Source: Hirsutella rhossiliensis
Taxonomy: Eukaryota > Ascomycota > Sordariomycetes > Hypocreales > Ophiocordycipitaceae
Direction of reading: 5' to 3'
NCBI RefSeq assembly: GCF_020360975.1
Contig: NW_025408680.1
Location: 124,001 to 188,000 of the forward strand
DNA length: 64,000 bases
Part shown: one piece after another, positions 21,458 to 35,400 of the stretch
How the letters are laid out: each line of letters opens with the position of its first letter
Position numbering within the stretch: position 1 is the stretch's first letter
Made by a program: the position numbers and the translations under genes
Notes under the pieces: generated by a model
The model's database searches: none
Seen by the model: the letters and a program-made list of their open reading frames with translations, nothing else
Told to the model about the DNA's origin: nothing

Positions 21458-23826
21458 CCTATCTTATACTTTCTCTACTTTAAACTATATAGAACGGTGT
21501 TTTCCTATTATAAATAGAGTAGCTATAATATACTCTCCTAATTATATAAGCTAATAAGTAGTATATTAATTATAAATAAAATCCTATCCTATAAAGTAAG
21601 AATCGCTTATTATATTATATATTATTATATATTAAACGGGTTACTAGTTATTATATAATCGGGAATCGAAGAAATAGAGCTAGCTTAAAATACTAGCTAA
21701 GACCTCTTAAATCTAGTCCTAAAAGGTTCTTTTATTTAGCTATAATTATCTATATAAGATAGTATATCCGCTAGTAGATAGAGATAGAATTATTAACTTT
21801 AATACCTCTTCTATATACTAATATACTACTAATAAATTCCGTTGAAATTCCTACCTTATACTCCTTCTTCCCTTTTATTATATAGTCTTATATAATACCT
21901 TAATTCCCTAAAATTCCGCTTTTACTTATATACCTTAAAATAAACTAACTATCTATATATACTTATTATTAACAGCCTATATTATAAAGGAATTCTAGAT
22001 AATATTAGTCTAAGTAGATATTAAATAACTATAGAAAGTTAAGAGACGTTAAGTAAAAGTATATTAATAAATATAAATATAGGTTTATTTATATAAGGTA
22101 AGCGTTGCTTTATATAAAAAGGAAAGGTAAATAAGAAAATATAGCTAGGAGGTTTAAGAGGATATAAGGAGCGGCGAGAGTTCCCTTATAACCTTAGCTA
22201 CTATTTAGTTTAGTCCTTATCTATAATAGGTTTCCGATTTCTTAATAATCTTATTTATAAGAATCGTTTTACTTTATAATCTAACTAAGCTTTATAATTT
22301 TATTAGCGACTATTTCTTAGTTTATATATAGGGTTATATACTACTTAGTTTAGCTAGTAGTTATCTTATATAATATATACCTTAGTATCCCCTTCCTTAG
22401 TAGCTTAGATATTATATAAGAAAATAAAATTAGAAAACGCTAGGTCTTAAATAAAAGCTATCCTCTTTATAGCTTTTAATAATATAGTTACGCTAGCTTA
22501 TATATATTTCCTAGCTCTAATATTTATAATATAGCGCTCTAGGTCCGGCCTACTAATTTATATATCTTAAGTATTATCTAGCTTTAAATACTAGCTTCTT
22601 ATAGTAAATAGCGAATTATCTATATTATTTATATTAAGGTAGTCTTAAATTAACGCCTCTAAGATATATAATACCGCTTATATATAATATCCTATATAGT
22701 ATTATATCTAGCTATTCCTTTTTATTAGATAATTCTTTTTAATAGCTTAGTACTAAGATCTATAGTATATTATCGTCTTACTAGCTTCTATAATTTATAT
22801 AAGCTATTTAATTTTATATTTATTTAGATAAACCGTCTTAATAAAGTAAATATTATAGTCTTCTAAAATACTATAGCCTCTTTATAGAAGTATATAAGAT
22901 CCTTAGTCTTTATAGTAAGCCTTTATTAAAAGGCTTTTAAAATAATTAAGGAGATATTATATAGGCTAGAACTCTTTAAAGGCCTTACCTTATTATCTCT
23001 TTTATTTATAATCTTATATTAATATTAAATAATATCTAGAGCTTAGTTTAATTATAATATTTATAGCCTTTAAAGGTAATTTAGAAACTTATTAGCGTTT
23101 TAGTACTAAAGATAGTAATATTTTAAAAATTAAGGGCTCCTATATTCTTTTTATCTCTTACCTTATATACTAAATTATAAGTCTATAACTACTTTATTTA
23201 AGAGTATCGCTACTTAGTTCTATAGTAATAATCCTAGCTAGCTTATTTATAGGCTTTTTTTCTTTAGTTTTAAGGTAGTTATCTTTATTATTTATAATAG
23301 TATAGGTCTCTATAATAGTAAACTTATTAGCGCTATTACTTTAATCTAAGCTTTCTTTAAAGCTTTAATCTAAAGCCTTACTATTAAGTAGCTTAATAAT
23401 TATAGCGGTAAGACTTACTATCTTTATTTAATAGATAGTATAATACTAAGTAGTAATAGACCTAATTAAAAAGGGTATAGTATAGGCCTTTTATTATTAA
23501 ACTTTAACGTAGAGGTCCTTTATACTTAAGTCTATAAGGAAGAAAACGGAGCTAATTATAAGAGAAATCTTTTTCTTAGCTAAAAGAGCGTTATATAGCT
23601 ATTATGCTTCTATTAAAGGGCGTAGTAGTTCTACCCTTAAAGCCTTTCTTAACTCTCCTTATTATAATATTTAACTATATCGCGCTTTACCCTTCTAGCT
23701 AGGTTTTTAATATAGGATAAACATTTATACTAATTTTTATTAATTATATAGTTAACTAAAGTAAAACCTTCTTTCTTATTTAATAAGTAAGTAATCGCTT
23801 AAAGAAGCTTTAAACGGTCTAGTACT
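21458..23826. other. RIP-degraded DNA, unassigned
   Basis: AT-rich repeat DNA between two solo LTRs. On the minus strand around 22200-22500 Lys/Arg-rich coding-like sequence can be read, perhaps a transposase, but no catalytic motif was recognised. Confidence 0.4.
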
Positions 23827-24301
23827 TATTACGACTATAGTTAGCGGGCCGTAGGAGAGCCGGCTACGTTTACGTAATAAGGCGGCTCGGAATAATAGTT
23901 AGGACGAGAAGTTACTTAGGCTTAGCTTACCTAGAGCGTACGTAAGCTAAGTAAGCCTTATATAGATAGATTACTACTTAGGAGCATAGCTTACGAGTAA
24001 GCTATAGTAAGCTACGAAAGGGATTACGGCTAGGACCGTAATCTAAGGACAGTCTCTATAGGTATATATAGCTACCTACTTTTACTCCTTTAAATAGATA
24101 GCTCTCTAGCTTTTAATATATTATAGATCTTTATTATAATTCTATCTTTAATTTTAATTACCTAGTTATAGTCTACGGTCTATAACCTCTAACTTATTAC
24201 TAACGTAATATACTTATTATTACTTAGACCACGCCCTATTATATCTACTAATATAAACCCCTCGATAGGTTTATCCCTTAGGAATAACGCCGGTCGTTAT
24301 A
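23827..24301 (+). mobile_element. Gypsy solo LTR with 5-bp target duplication
   Basis: 475 bp from tattacgac to cggtcgttata, flanked by gtact at 23822-23826 and 24302-24306 (perfect 5-bp duplication). Its last 260 bases match the LTRs of the Gypsy elements at 41655-49535 and 56695 onward, but the first 200 bases differ from both in most of their length. Confidence 0.9.
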
Positions 24302-25489
24302 GTACTTAGATAATAAAAAGATATAGCTAAGGTATATAGTAAGTTTATATTAAGAATAAGATTTAATAGCTAGCTATTACTTAATATTCGACCTAGTAGT
24401 TTATATTTCTAATCCTAGTAAACCTATTAAAGGCTAAGCCTTATATAGTAGACCTAGTAAAACTAAGTTTATTAAGACTAAGGCCCTTACTTAAGGCGCG
24501 GCCTTAAGCTTTTTCTTTTTTCTCCTTAGATTTAAATAGATAATATATAAGCACCTACTTATTAAAGAAACTTTAGGCTAGCCTTTTATAGAACCCCTTT
24601 ATTTTAATTTTAAGTAAAGCTTTTAATAGGAAGTAGTAAGACCCTAGGCTAATAAATAATATCCTTAGCTACTTTTAAGATAAAAACTAGTATATATTAT
24701 AACCGAATTATTAAAGTATTTAGTCTCTTAAGACTATTATTAGTAGAGGTTTTTATAAGCTACTAAAAGTATATTAGCGCTTATCCTTTATAAGATAACC
24801 TCTTTTCTTTAATAATCTAAATCGGCTACTATAGCGCTTAAAGGAGTACTATTATCTTTTCCGCTCTTATTAAATCTATTAAAATCTAAAGGTATTCTCC
24901 TAACTATAGGTAGATATAACTTATCTTATTTCGATAATTAGTAGTAGGACTCGTCTTTAAATAGATCTACTTATAAGGTCGAGAGTAGCTAGGAATAATA
25001 AATTATTTATAGAGTTATAGTTATAGGTTTTAAGACTTCGCTATATAAGTATATAGATACTAGTATCGTAGCGATAGCTTATTTAGTAGTATCTCTTTAT
25101 AATCTATAACGTCGCCTTTAAAAATTATATTATATTTTATCTTGCTTCTTTAATATAGATACTAAATCTATTCTTAATACTTTAGGCCGTCTAAACTTTA
25201 GATCTTTCTATGCTATGACGCTTCTTATTATAACTAATAGCTTTAAACCTTCCTTTATAAAAATAAGTAACTATTTAATACTTATAAAAATTACTATAAT
25301 CTCGCATTTATATATCCGCTATATTACTGCTACTATAATACTTACCGCTAGGATCTATATTTCTTAATATAATACTTTAAGTAAGCGGCCTTACGGTCTT
25401 AGGTAATATAACTAGTATAAGCTAATAGTATATATATAATAATATAATTCTTACTCTTCTTAGTAAGATATAGCTTCGCTATACTACTT
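24302..25489. other. RIP-degraded DNA, unassigned
   Basis: AT-rich DNA. Around 24510-24560 a short stretch (ccttagatttaaatagataat) resembles about 30915-30945, suggesting parts of a shared element, but no gene could be recognised. Confidence 0.35.
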
Positions 25490-25494
25490 ATTAT

Positions 25495-25939
25495 TATCGC
25501 GAAGCATAGCCTAAATTTATAGTTCTTAGAGATATCCCTTAATATAAAGGACTAAGGAAGCTAAAAACACTTAGTATAAAAGAAAGAAGAAGGAGCTAAA
25601 AAGAGGTATATAAGGGGAAGTATAAGTAGCGAGAGATAAGACGGATATACCGGTAACGGCTAAAAAGGAGGGGAAAAACTAGTAAAAAGCTCGGTAGTTA
25701 AAAGGATATTAATAGCTTCTTTAAGTAGGATCTTCTTTATTAATTAAGGTGCTAGATAGGTATAAAAGGGGGCGTTAGATAGAGGAAAGAAGGATAATTA
25801 AGGCAATATAATAATTACTCCCCTACCTTTATTACTACTCTTATAAGAATTAAATCTCTCTACCTTACCTATCCGACCCCTTACTTTTAATTTTACCTTT
25901 ATATATTTTTATATACTTCTTATATCTCTCTATACGAGA
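25495..25939. mobile_element. Copia-B solo LTR with 5-bp target duplication
   Basis: 445 bp from tatcgcgaagc to tacgaga, matching the LTRs at 31971-32446 and 38515-38989. It is flanked by attat at 25490-25494 and 25940-25944. The sequence after it is unlike the Copia-B interior. Confidence 0.85.
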
Positions 25940-25944
25940 ATTAT

Positions 25945-28900
25945 ACCTTAAGGAATAAAAGGTTCTCCTTCCGCCCCCCTTAATATATAAACCGCGAAGC
26001 GCCTAATCCTTTTTAGCTATAGCTTTCTCTAGCCGCTTTTTTATAAGGTTTACTATTATATTTACTCCTTCTACTATCTTATAACGGCTACGTCGCTACT
26101 ATAAAGGCTATCTAAGATAAGATATAGGTAGCTTTACGCTCTCTACCTTTCCTATCGCACCTATTAATATTTAATTATTACTATATATAGGCTAGAGTAA
26201 GTTAGAGTCTTACTTAAGTAAATCTATAGTATATATAAATCGATTTATATTAGCAACGGAATTTATATAGGGTTAGATAAAGGTAAGCGAGCTTTCGATT
26301 AACCGCTTAACTCTCTAGCTAATTATAGAACCGTCCGATACTAACTAAAGCTTTTTAGAGTCCTTATAATAAAATTCTCTTACTATTAGATTATTTAGAT
26401 TACTAGCGCGCTAAGAAATAGGGTCGATATAGGCCTAGAGTTACTATATAAGGCGTAGCGCTTAACTAACCCTCCGCTACTACTAAAATAGTACTAGGAT
26501 CTTTTACTATATTAGGCACCTAAAACTTAACGAAAATAAAGTAGACTACTTCTTTTAGCCTTATATTTACTTAATACTAGAACTTAGATATACTAATATT
26601 TATTATAAAGTATAGGTGCTTTACTATATAATATATTCTTTATAGCTAGAGAAAAGGAAAAGAGTAAGAAAGATAAGAGAAATAAGGTCTTAGAGTTATT
26701 TATAGGAGAATAACTAAGAGCTAAAACTTATATCGCTAAGCTAACGCTTATATAGAAATACGTAGAAAGAGCCGGAAAATCCTTTTACTAAGATTAGTAA
26801 TAATACTTTATATTTTATACGTCTCTTTTAAGAAATATAGCGGCCCTTAAGGGCTTTTATAAGGTATTTAAAGTAAGTATTATATTCGCTTATAGTCGCT
26901 TTTACTATAAAGAGGCATACTATTATATAAGTACCGTTGCTTTATAGCTATAGTAACTATATAATACCTCTTACTTTATACCTTACTCTTAAGATAGTTA
27001 CTTACTAAAGTAACTTAGATCTTATTACTCTATAAGTAGTACCGCTATAGCTAGAAAATACTTTACTTTATCTAGCCTTCGTCTTATATAATTATATATC
27101 GTAGTTATAATATAACCTATACCTAGGACGGATTTAAATATAGCTCTAAGATATCTATTAAAAGAAGAAGTTTTAAAAGACGCTATTTTCTATACCTCTT
27201 ACTAAGGAAGGTACTCTTTATATATAACTTTATACTATAACCTTAGCTATATTATACTATATACGTATATATATATATAAATACTTACTCTTATATATAC
27301 TTAAGGCCTTAGGTAAGGTAGGTAATATAAACTTCTTAAGCCCGGTTATAGCGTCGCTAGTATATAGCTATAAGTAGCTAGATATTTATTTTTAGAGCTT
27401 CTCTTAAAAGAGTAAGTAGTAGAAAGTCGCTTTACTTTATATTACTTTTTAAGAGTAGTTAGGTTCTACTTTAAAAGGCACTATACGTTTAATCTTTTAG
27501 CTAATCCTAGGTTATTTAACTTTATAGCGTATTTAAGAGTATTAAGTACTATTATTAAATTATACTTAAAATATTAAAAGTATATAAGAAGGGAAGTTTA
27601 TTTCGCGTTTAAATATACTATATCTTTATAGAAAATTACTTTTTCTTAATAAACTAGCGATTTAAGTCTTTTTATTTTTCTTTTAATAGGTAATAGTTAA
27701 TACTTATAGCTAGACTAAAATATATATTATTCTACCTTTAATAGCCCTAGAACTCGCTCTTAGTCTTTAGTATTCTTCTTTAAACTTAATAAAACTTTAT
27801 ACTATAATAGCTAGTAAATTTATAGCGCTTTATTATCGTATTAAGGAGGAACGACGTACTAAGTATTATAGAACTATAAGTATATAAGTAGTATCTTTAA
27901 ACTTTTAAGACCTACTATAAAAGAAAGTTATATACTCCGAAAGTTAATATATTAATATACTAAAAAGCATTTTTTATAGAAAGTATTATTATAGATAAAA
28001 GGATAGCTATAATTATATAAAGGCTATTATTAGCTAGTAGGTTTTAGAAATAGTAACCGCTCTTACTACGATCCTTAGTAAGCGTCTCTTAGCTAATATC
28101 CTCCTATACTTAAAACTAAAATTCCCCCCTAAGGTTATACTTAAGTGCCTCGAAGGTTATAATTACCTTATAATAGCTAATAAGGTTTTATAAGGTTTTA
28201 ATAAGTAATAGCTAGTAGATCTCTACCTTAATAATACGTTAAATTTATTATATAGTTATATATAGGCTGATTTTATATAGATTTAAGCGATAATTTATAA
28301 CTTTTACTCGCCGATAGTTATTATTATTAAAAGAGGCCTTATAATAGAGAACTTTATATTATAATAAGGTGGTTTTAAGGAATCTATAGCGAAAAAAAAG
28401 CCTTTTTTAAAAACTTATAAATAGCTCGACTTATAATATAGTAGAATAGCTAGAGATTATTCGATTAAATATTAAAGAATAGAAAGTATAGCGCTACTTT
28501 TAATACTCTTTTAAATATTCTAGGGTTATTTAATGGCTTCCGGCTAAGCGTTATTTACTAGTTACTAAGTATAAAATATAATAAGGTACTATCTATAAAA
28601 TCCCCTTACTAATAATATAAATATTAAAATAACCTAGCTAAATCTTTCTTACTTAGAATATATTTATAAATAGTAGTACTATATCTACGATAGTAAGATA
28701 TTAATAATATAATAGATTACCTAAAAAACGGTTAAAACGCTTTAAGGTATAGCGCTAAGTACTTATTCTTTAGATTATAACTTTCTCTTAGTATAACTAA
28801 AGAGTACTAGCTTTTTTAAAAACTTCCTTACCGCGTAATATTAAGATATTTAGTTAAGGGTTTATAAAACTTTATAACGGTACTTTATCTTATTTTTATA

Positions 28901-31781
28901 TACGTTTTTTAAAGATAAAAGGCTCCTAGGTAATATTACTAACTATATTAAAAATATATTAAACGTAGGATAGAAAGATATAACTATAAGCCGCTTAAAA
29001 AAGGGTTATAGTAACTTAAACTAAAAGAGTAATCGATATATTATTTAGCTTTCTAAGATAACTTTTAAAAGTATTAAAGGTAATATCGAAACTTAACTAA
29101 ATCTTAGTATTTAATAGCTATAGCTAGTAGGTTTTCGCTACTTTAAGAACCTATATACTACTATATAAAAGAAAGATATCTTAGTACTATTATAGATAAA
29201 AGTAAATAAGATAGTTTTATATAAACTAGTATCTCTTACCTTTTAATTAAGGTTCGACTTTAATAAGATTAGTAATATCTTATATAAGCTTATTAATTAA
29301 TAGATTACTAAGTAAGTACTTTTTATAGCTTATAAGCCTAATTAGTATTACTATTATAACTAGGAAGAATATATCTAGTAGATACTAAGTATATATATAG
29401 CTATAATACTAAGCTTTAAAAGTATCGGACTAGTTATAAAATAAAAGGTTATTAAAGAATATTACTAGCTATTAAAATAATATAGTAGACTAAATACTCT
29501 TAATTATAATTATAATAAAGCTTATTTCTTTCTTCTTTAAATATAAGATAAGGTCTATGTTAAGTAAAAAGAAATAATATTAATATCTATATAGTAGTCT
29601 CTCTACTATACTTATTTTAGACTACTACTATTAATTAGAAGTATTAGTATAATAGATATTACTATAAGCGATAATATAGCGATAATAACTATTAATATTA
29701 AGTAAGAAGAATAAGTAATATTTAATAGAAAGCTTATAATAAGGGATAAAAAAGATATAAGCTTAGCTATTATAAGGTAAGAGCTAAAATTAAAGTAAGT
29801 AAGGCTTTATAGTATATATTAATAAATAGGAAACTAAAGTAAAAGGCTTAAATAGTTAGCGTAAAAGAAAGTAATATAATAAGGAAGGCTTAATAAGATA
29901 AGCTATTAAGTATAAGACTAAAATATAAGACTTAAAGAGTTAAGATAAGACTTACTTTTAAAGTAAAAAAAACTAAATAGATTTAAGAGTTTAGTAAAGT
30001 AAGAGTAAGGTTAACTATATAAATACCTTATAAGCTTCCTTAGGTACTTCGCGGCCTTATAAACCCTCTTAATTAAACGTTTAAAGGTAAAGTAAGAGGA
30101 TAATTCTATAAATATAATATTAATAGCTATTAATAGTATTTACTTTTAATTACTTTATTTTAAATATAAAAGAGTTATTAAAGAATAAATACTATTCTAT
30201 TTATAAAGTATTTCTATAACCTAAGGTAATAGTTCTTCTTAACCTATTAACTTCTATATATACTATTTCTTATATAATTATTTTATAGTAAATAAAGCCT
30301 TAGAGCTAAATTATAAAGACCTTTAATATAACTCTTTTTCTTTTAGCCTTATTACGCTAAATAACTAATAAGTAGTATCTTTATAGTATAAAAGCTAAGA
30401 AAAGAAAAGGAATAAGCTATATACCGCTTTATATAGTACTTAAAGGAAACGCTTTTCGACTTAAAGTAGTTAAGAATATAAACTTATATATTTAAGAGCG
30501 GTAAGATATATATAAGGTATATAATTATAATAAAATAAAGAGTAAAGAATAAGGGCTACTAATATAATTATTAATCTTTAAAGAACTTCTTTAAGAGACT
30601 ATAGTTATCCTATAGCCCTTATATTTCTAAGGTATAGTAGGTAGTTTAGCTACTATAAGGAATAAACTAGCTACTTACTATAACTTAGGTCTATAGGCTT
30701 ATAATAAGCGCGTAATAACGCGGACCTAACTAATAGATTATTACGGTCTATACCTAGCTTAGTAGACCTAGCTATCTTAGGTTTAGTAGGTTATACCCTA
30801 GCCTTAGGTCTTAGGTCCTAGCTCCGCTTTATAAAGCTAGTAGCTATAAGAATATTCTTTAATAGGCGATATAAATATATACTTAGGACTATATCTTAAT
30901 CCTTACCTTCTTTTTTCCTTAGCTTTAAATAAATAATACTTAGGCATCTACTTTATATTAAGTATAATTATAATAAAACTATAAGAAATAAAAACTAATA
31001 ATTAAATTATTAATCTTTAAAGAGCCCTTTTAATAGTTAAGAGGCAGGGTTCTTTAAGTAATAGTATCTATATATTTCTAACGCTATATCTTAAAGGTCT
31101 ACTATAGCTAGTATATAATATACTTCTTAAATAAACTTAGGCTAGCTTCTTTTATAAATTTATTAAATATAATATTATATTTAGCGGTATATAGTATATA
31201 ACTTACTAAGAGTAAAGGTATTATACCTTTAGCGCTACCTATTTAAGATATAATAATAATAAAAGTAAGATTAACTTAAGTTATTTAAAGTATTACCTAG
31301 CTACTAAGGTATATAAGATTATAAAAATAAAGTATATTTTATAGTTAGTTATATTAAGATAAAGATAAAGAAAAAGAAGGATAGAATATAAAGACTATTA
31401 ATTATTAACGTTTTATTTATATCTTTAAAGTAGTCTCTTTTATAAAGGGAGGGATAATAAGAGAGATAAAGTAAAGGTTCTTAATAACTATAAGATTTAA
31501 AAAGACTAAGATAAACTTAAAGATTTTAAATTTATATATTTCTCTACTAGCTCGTTATATTAAAAGTATATTCGTTTTAAAGGTTATTAAAGACTTTACT
31601 TATAAGAACTAAGTTAAGAGGGAGCTATTTTAAGATTATAATCGCTATATAATACTATATATAAGATACTGCTAGATTATTAGGCCGCGTACTATATTCT
31701 TTTATAGATATATAGTATATTATAGGTTTATATAAAATACTTAAAAGAGTAATTATACTCTTTTTACTAGTATAAGTAATT
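25945..31781. other. RIP-degraded DNA, about 5.8 kb, unassigned
   Basis: A long AT-rich stretch with coding-like runs on both strands and no recognised domain. Near its ends accgcgaagcgccta (about 25991) and an inverted ttaggtacttcgcgg (about 30040) resemble each other and could be remnants of terminal inverted repeats of a 4-kb DNA element. The resemblance is short and unproven. Confidence 0.35.
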
Positions 31782-31970
31782 AGTAATAAAGGATAGTATC
31801 TATTAGTTACTATAGGTACTACTATTAATAGGTTACTTAAAGGATTAAGGGAGGGCTACTTAAAGGATTATTATATAGTTATATATTAAGGATCTATAAA
31901 GACCTTACGTATAAAGCTAGTTTAGTACTTATATAAGTTACTTAAGGGTCCTTCTAACTATAGTATAAAT
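31782..31970. repeat. RIP-mutated repeat, left of Copia-B
   Basis: Aligns with 3212-3396, with C-to-T/G-to-A changes throughout (for example ggtcacctaaagg there, ggttacttaaagg here). It continues at 38990 on the other side of Copia-B, so Copia-B inserted into this repeat. Confidence 0.75.
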
Positions 31971-32446
31971 TATTATAAAGCGTAGCTTAATTTTATAGTT
32001 CTTAGAGATATCTCTTAGTAAGAGGGAACTAAGAAGCTAAAAAATAGGTTTTAAAAAAAGAGCTAAAAGGAGGTATAGAAAGGAGGGTAGGGGTATAAGG
32101 GGAAGTAGAAGTAGTAATAGCTTCCTATAAAGGTAGTAAGAGATAAGACGGATATACTAGTAACGGCTAGAAAAGAGGGGAAAAACTAGTAAAAAGCTTA
32201 GTAGTTAAAAGGATATTAGTAGCTTCTTTAAGTAGGATCTTCTTTATTAATTAAGATACTAAACGGGTATAAAAAGAGGCGTTAAATAGAAGAAAGAAGG
32301 ATAATTAAGGCAATATAATAATTATTCCCTTACTATAATTACTACCCTTATAAGAATTAAATCTCTCTACCTTACCTATCCGACCCCTTACTTTTAATTT
32401 TACCTTTATATATTTTTATATACTTCTTATATCTCTCTTTACGAGA
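31971..32446 (+). repeat. Copia-B 5' LTR
   Basis: 476 bp, matching the 3' LTR and the solo LTR at 25495-25939; here the start tatcgcg has become tattata. Confidence 0.85.
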
Positions 32447-32459
32447 GTTATAAGCCTAG
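32447..32459 (+). promoter_or_regulatory. Primer-binding site of Copia-B
   Basis: gttataagcctag directly follows the 5' LTR; the same core follows the 5' LTRs of Copia-C and of the TRIM. Confidence 0.6.
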
Positions 32460-35400
32460 GAGGAATAGAATTCTTATACCTTTAAGCTACTATAAAAGGC
32501 ACCTTTCTTATATCCTTTATAGCTTCCTTTTACCCTTCTTACTAAAAAAGCCGATTTTTAACTAACTTTTCTACCCCCTCTCTTTATAATAATATCGAAA
32601 AACGACTCCTCTACCGTCTATACGGTCTATAAAATAATTCTTATAAAGCCCTAAGATTAAGATAAGTAGGTAAAGGAGCTATAAGCTCGTATAGATAGAA
32701 CTATCTATAATTTAGTCTTCTTTAATAAGTAAGACCTTCTTAAGCCCTCTCTTTATCTTAGGATAATAGAATTTATAGAAAGAGCTTCCCTCTTCTTTAA
32801 GCTAACCTCCGTATAGTAAAGAGCTTTTTCTACTACCTTAAGCGACTACGAGAGTTACCGAAAGGAGTACCTTTATAAGATAAAGCTACTAACTACTATA
32901 TATATAGTAATAACGGAATCTATTAGTGCTATAAAGCTAATCTCTTTTTAAGAGGAAGAGACTCTTAGGTAGTAGCTTTTAAAGCTCGAGACCTTAATAG
33001 CTCCCTTAAGGGGCTATATAACTAACCGTATTAAGAAGACCTATATAGTATACCTAGGAGCCTTTTCTACTAGGAACTTACTAGCTTCTTTATAGCTAGC
33101 TAAGTAAGAAGAAATCCTTAAGAAAGCTAACTAATACTTCCTTATAAAAGCTCTTTCTAGCTAGTAGCTACGCGATATATCTCTACTAATAAAGCTTATT
33201 AGTAATAGTTACTTAACTATCTTTTAAGAAGCTAGCCGGGAACTAAATAAAGAGGCTACTAAAGTATAATAGTAAGTAGTTTTATTCCTTTATAGCTAGC
33301 ACTTAACCTAGACGGCTCGACCTACTACCCCTATAGCTGCTATAGCCCCTATTACTATAGTTCCTACTACTACTACTATAGCTATTACCCCTTTAGCTCC
33401 TCCTCCCTTAAGAGTATTAATACCGTCTTTAATAGCTACCTTAGGCCTAGCCCCGGCTCCGCCTCTTACTCTAGGCCCGGTCCCGGTCCCGTTAGTTAGA
33501 CTAGCCCGACTAGTCCCCTAATAGACCTTTTAGTCTATTAGTTAAAAAATTAAAGAACTAGTTAAAATCGAACCTCTTTATTAAAATTAGTAATAAGAGG
33601 TAAAAAAGGGGGGTTTTTAAGTAAACCTTCTAGACTAAGATAAGGATTCCTTAAAGAAATAGAAGACTAAACGACGAAACGGCTACCTAGTATATAAATC
33701 CCTAGGTTATCGATTATTATAATACTAATAGGTCTTTAAAGAAAACTAACCTAAAGGATTTAACCCTTTAAAGAGGCTATAAGAAACGATATAATAGTCT
33801 CTTAAGGAGGACCCCTTATTATAGAAAAAGATAGAAGAGATTTAAGTTACTAAGAAATAGTAACTAACGCCGCTACCCTTATTTAAGCCGTAAATTTAAG
33901 GGAAAATCGATAGTATAGTAAATCCAGCCTTTATCTTCCCTATAGATTAATAAGGCTAAACCTAACTATTAGAGTCCTCCGATTACCCCCTACGAAAATT
34001 AGCTATCCTTAACTCTAGTACTTCCCTTAATATTTATAATATACTCTCTTAATTCCGGTCCTTTAAGAAGGTATAGAGGGAATACCTTATTACTAGGGAA
34101 TTAACTATATAGATAGAGGGATATAGAAGGGTGAATTTTACGATAAAATTACCTAATAGGACTATATAAATTCTTCGATAAAAAAAGGTAGCTTTTTACC
34201 CTCGATTTTTAACGAGCTTAATTTCCTTTTACTTTCTTTAAGAGGAAGGAATCTTCTAAGATATAACGTCTAAGCCTATAAGGCTAGTCTAAAAGAATTA
34301 AACTATTAGGCTTATTAAGGAAAAATTCGGTTAATTTATTCTTAAATTCCGACCTATCCTTAGGAAGGAACTACTTAAGAAGTTAGCTTTCCCTACTTAA
34401 AGGAGGGTAGGTTTAAAGGACCCTCTTTTAGTAGCCTAAGGAGACGGTCTTCTTTAGTACGTATAACTTATTTACCTAGGCCCCTTAGCTTTATATAAGC
34501 TAGGTTAATAATAAGGCGTATAAATAAGGGGCTTAAAGATCGTTAAATATAAATACTATAGCTAAGGAAAGACTAAGGGACGAATTTCTAAACGAACGCC
34601 TTTACTACTAAACTAGCCGTATAAGGAAATTTAGGTCGACTAGACCGACGTCTCTAGGGACTAAGAAAGCTTTATTAGGGTAATGTTTTTTATAGACGCT
34701 TTTTTAAGGATAGTTTTCCCTTATTTCTTATAGACCTACCTAAGTAAGTATAATAAGTCTACTTTCTAAGACTTCGTTAACTAGATAAAATCTTACTTTA
34801 GCTATAAGGTAAAGAAGATACGGTTTAATAGAGAGCTATTTATAAAGGATATCTTAAATAAGCTTTAAAAAAGGGGCATTTTACCCTTACTATTAGCACT
34901 AAATACCTAGGCCTAGAATAGAGGGGTAGAAAGATTAAGGGGTGCTATAATAGAAAGGGCCTATATAATAAGACTTGCTATAAGGCTTTTATACGACCTT
35001 TAAAGGGAAGTCGTTAAGACCGCTTATTACCTTTAGAACCGGACCTTAAGGACCTAAGGAATAGACTAGAAATCCCCCTTTAAGCTCTTTATAAAAAGGA
35101 GGGCCTCGCTAGCCTACCTATATACCTATAGCTATAAGGCATACGCTATAACTACCGATATATAGCTAAAAAGGAAGAAGAAAAGAAAGCTTAATCCTAA
35201 AGCCTTTATTAGTTACCTCGTTAGTTATAATTCTATTAATATCTTTTAGATCTAGATTCCTCTTTTATAGAAGGTTATTTTAACTAAGGGTATAATTTTC
35301 GACGACTCTAGCTTCTTTAATAGAAAGAGGGATTAATAGCCCTTCTTACTCTCTTAACGTTAGCTAATTTAAAAGATCTAAATTCCCCCTTCTTAATAGT

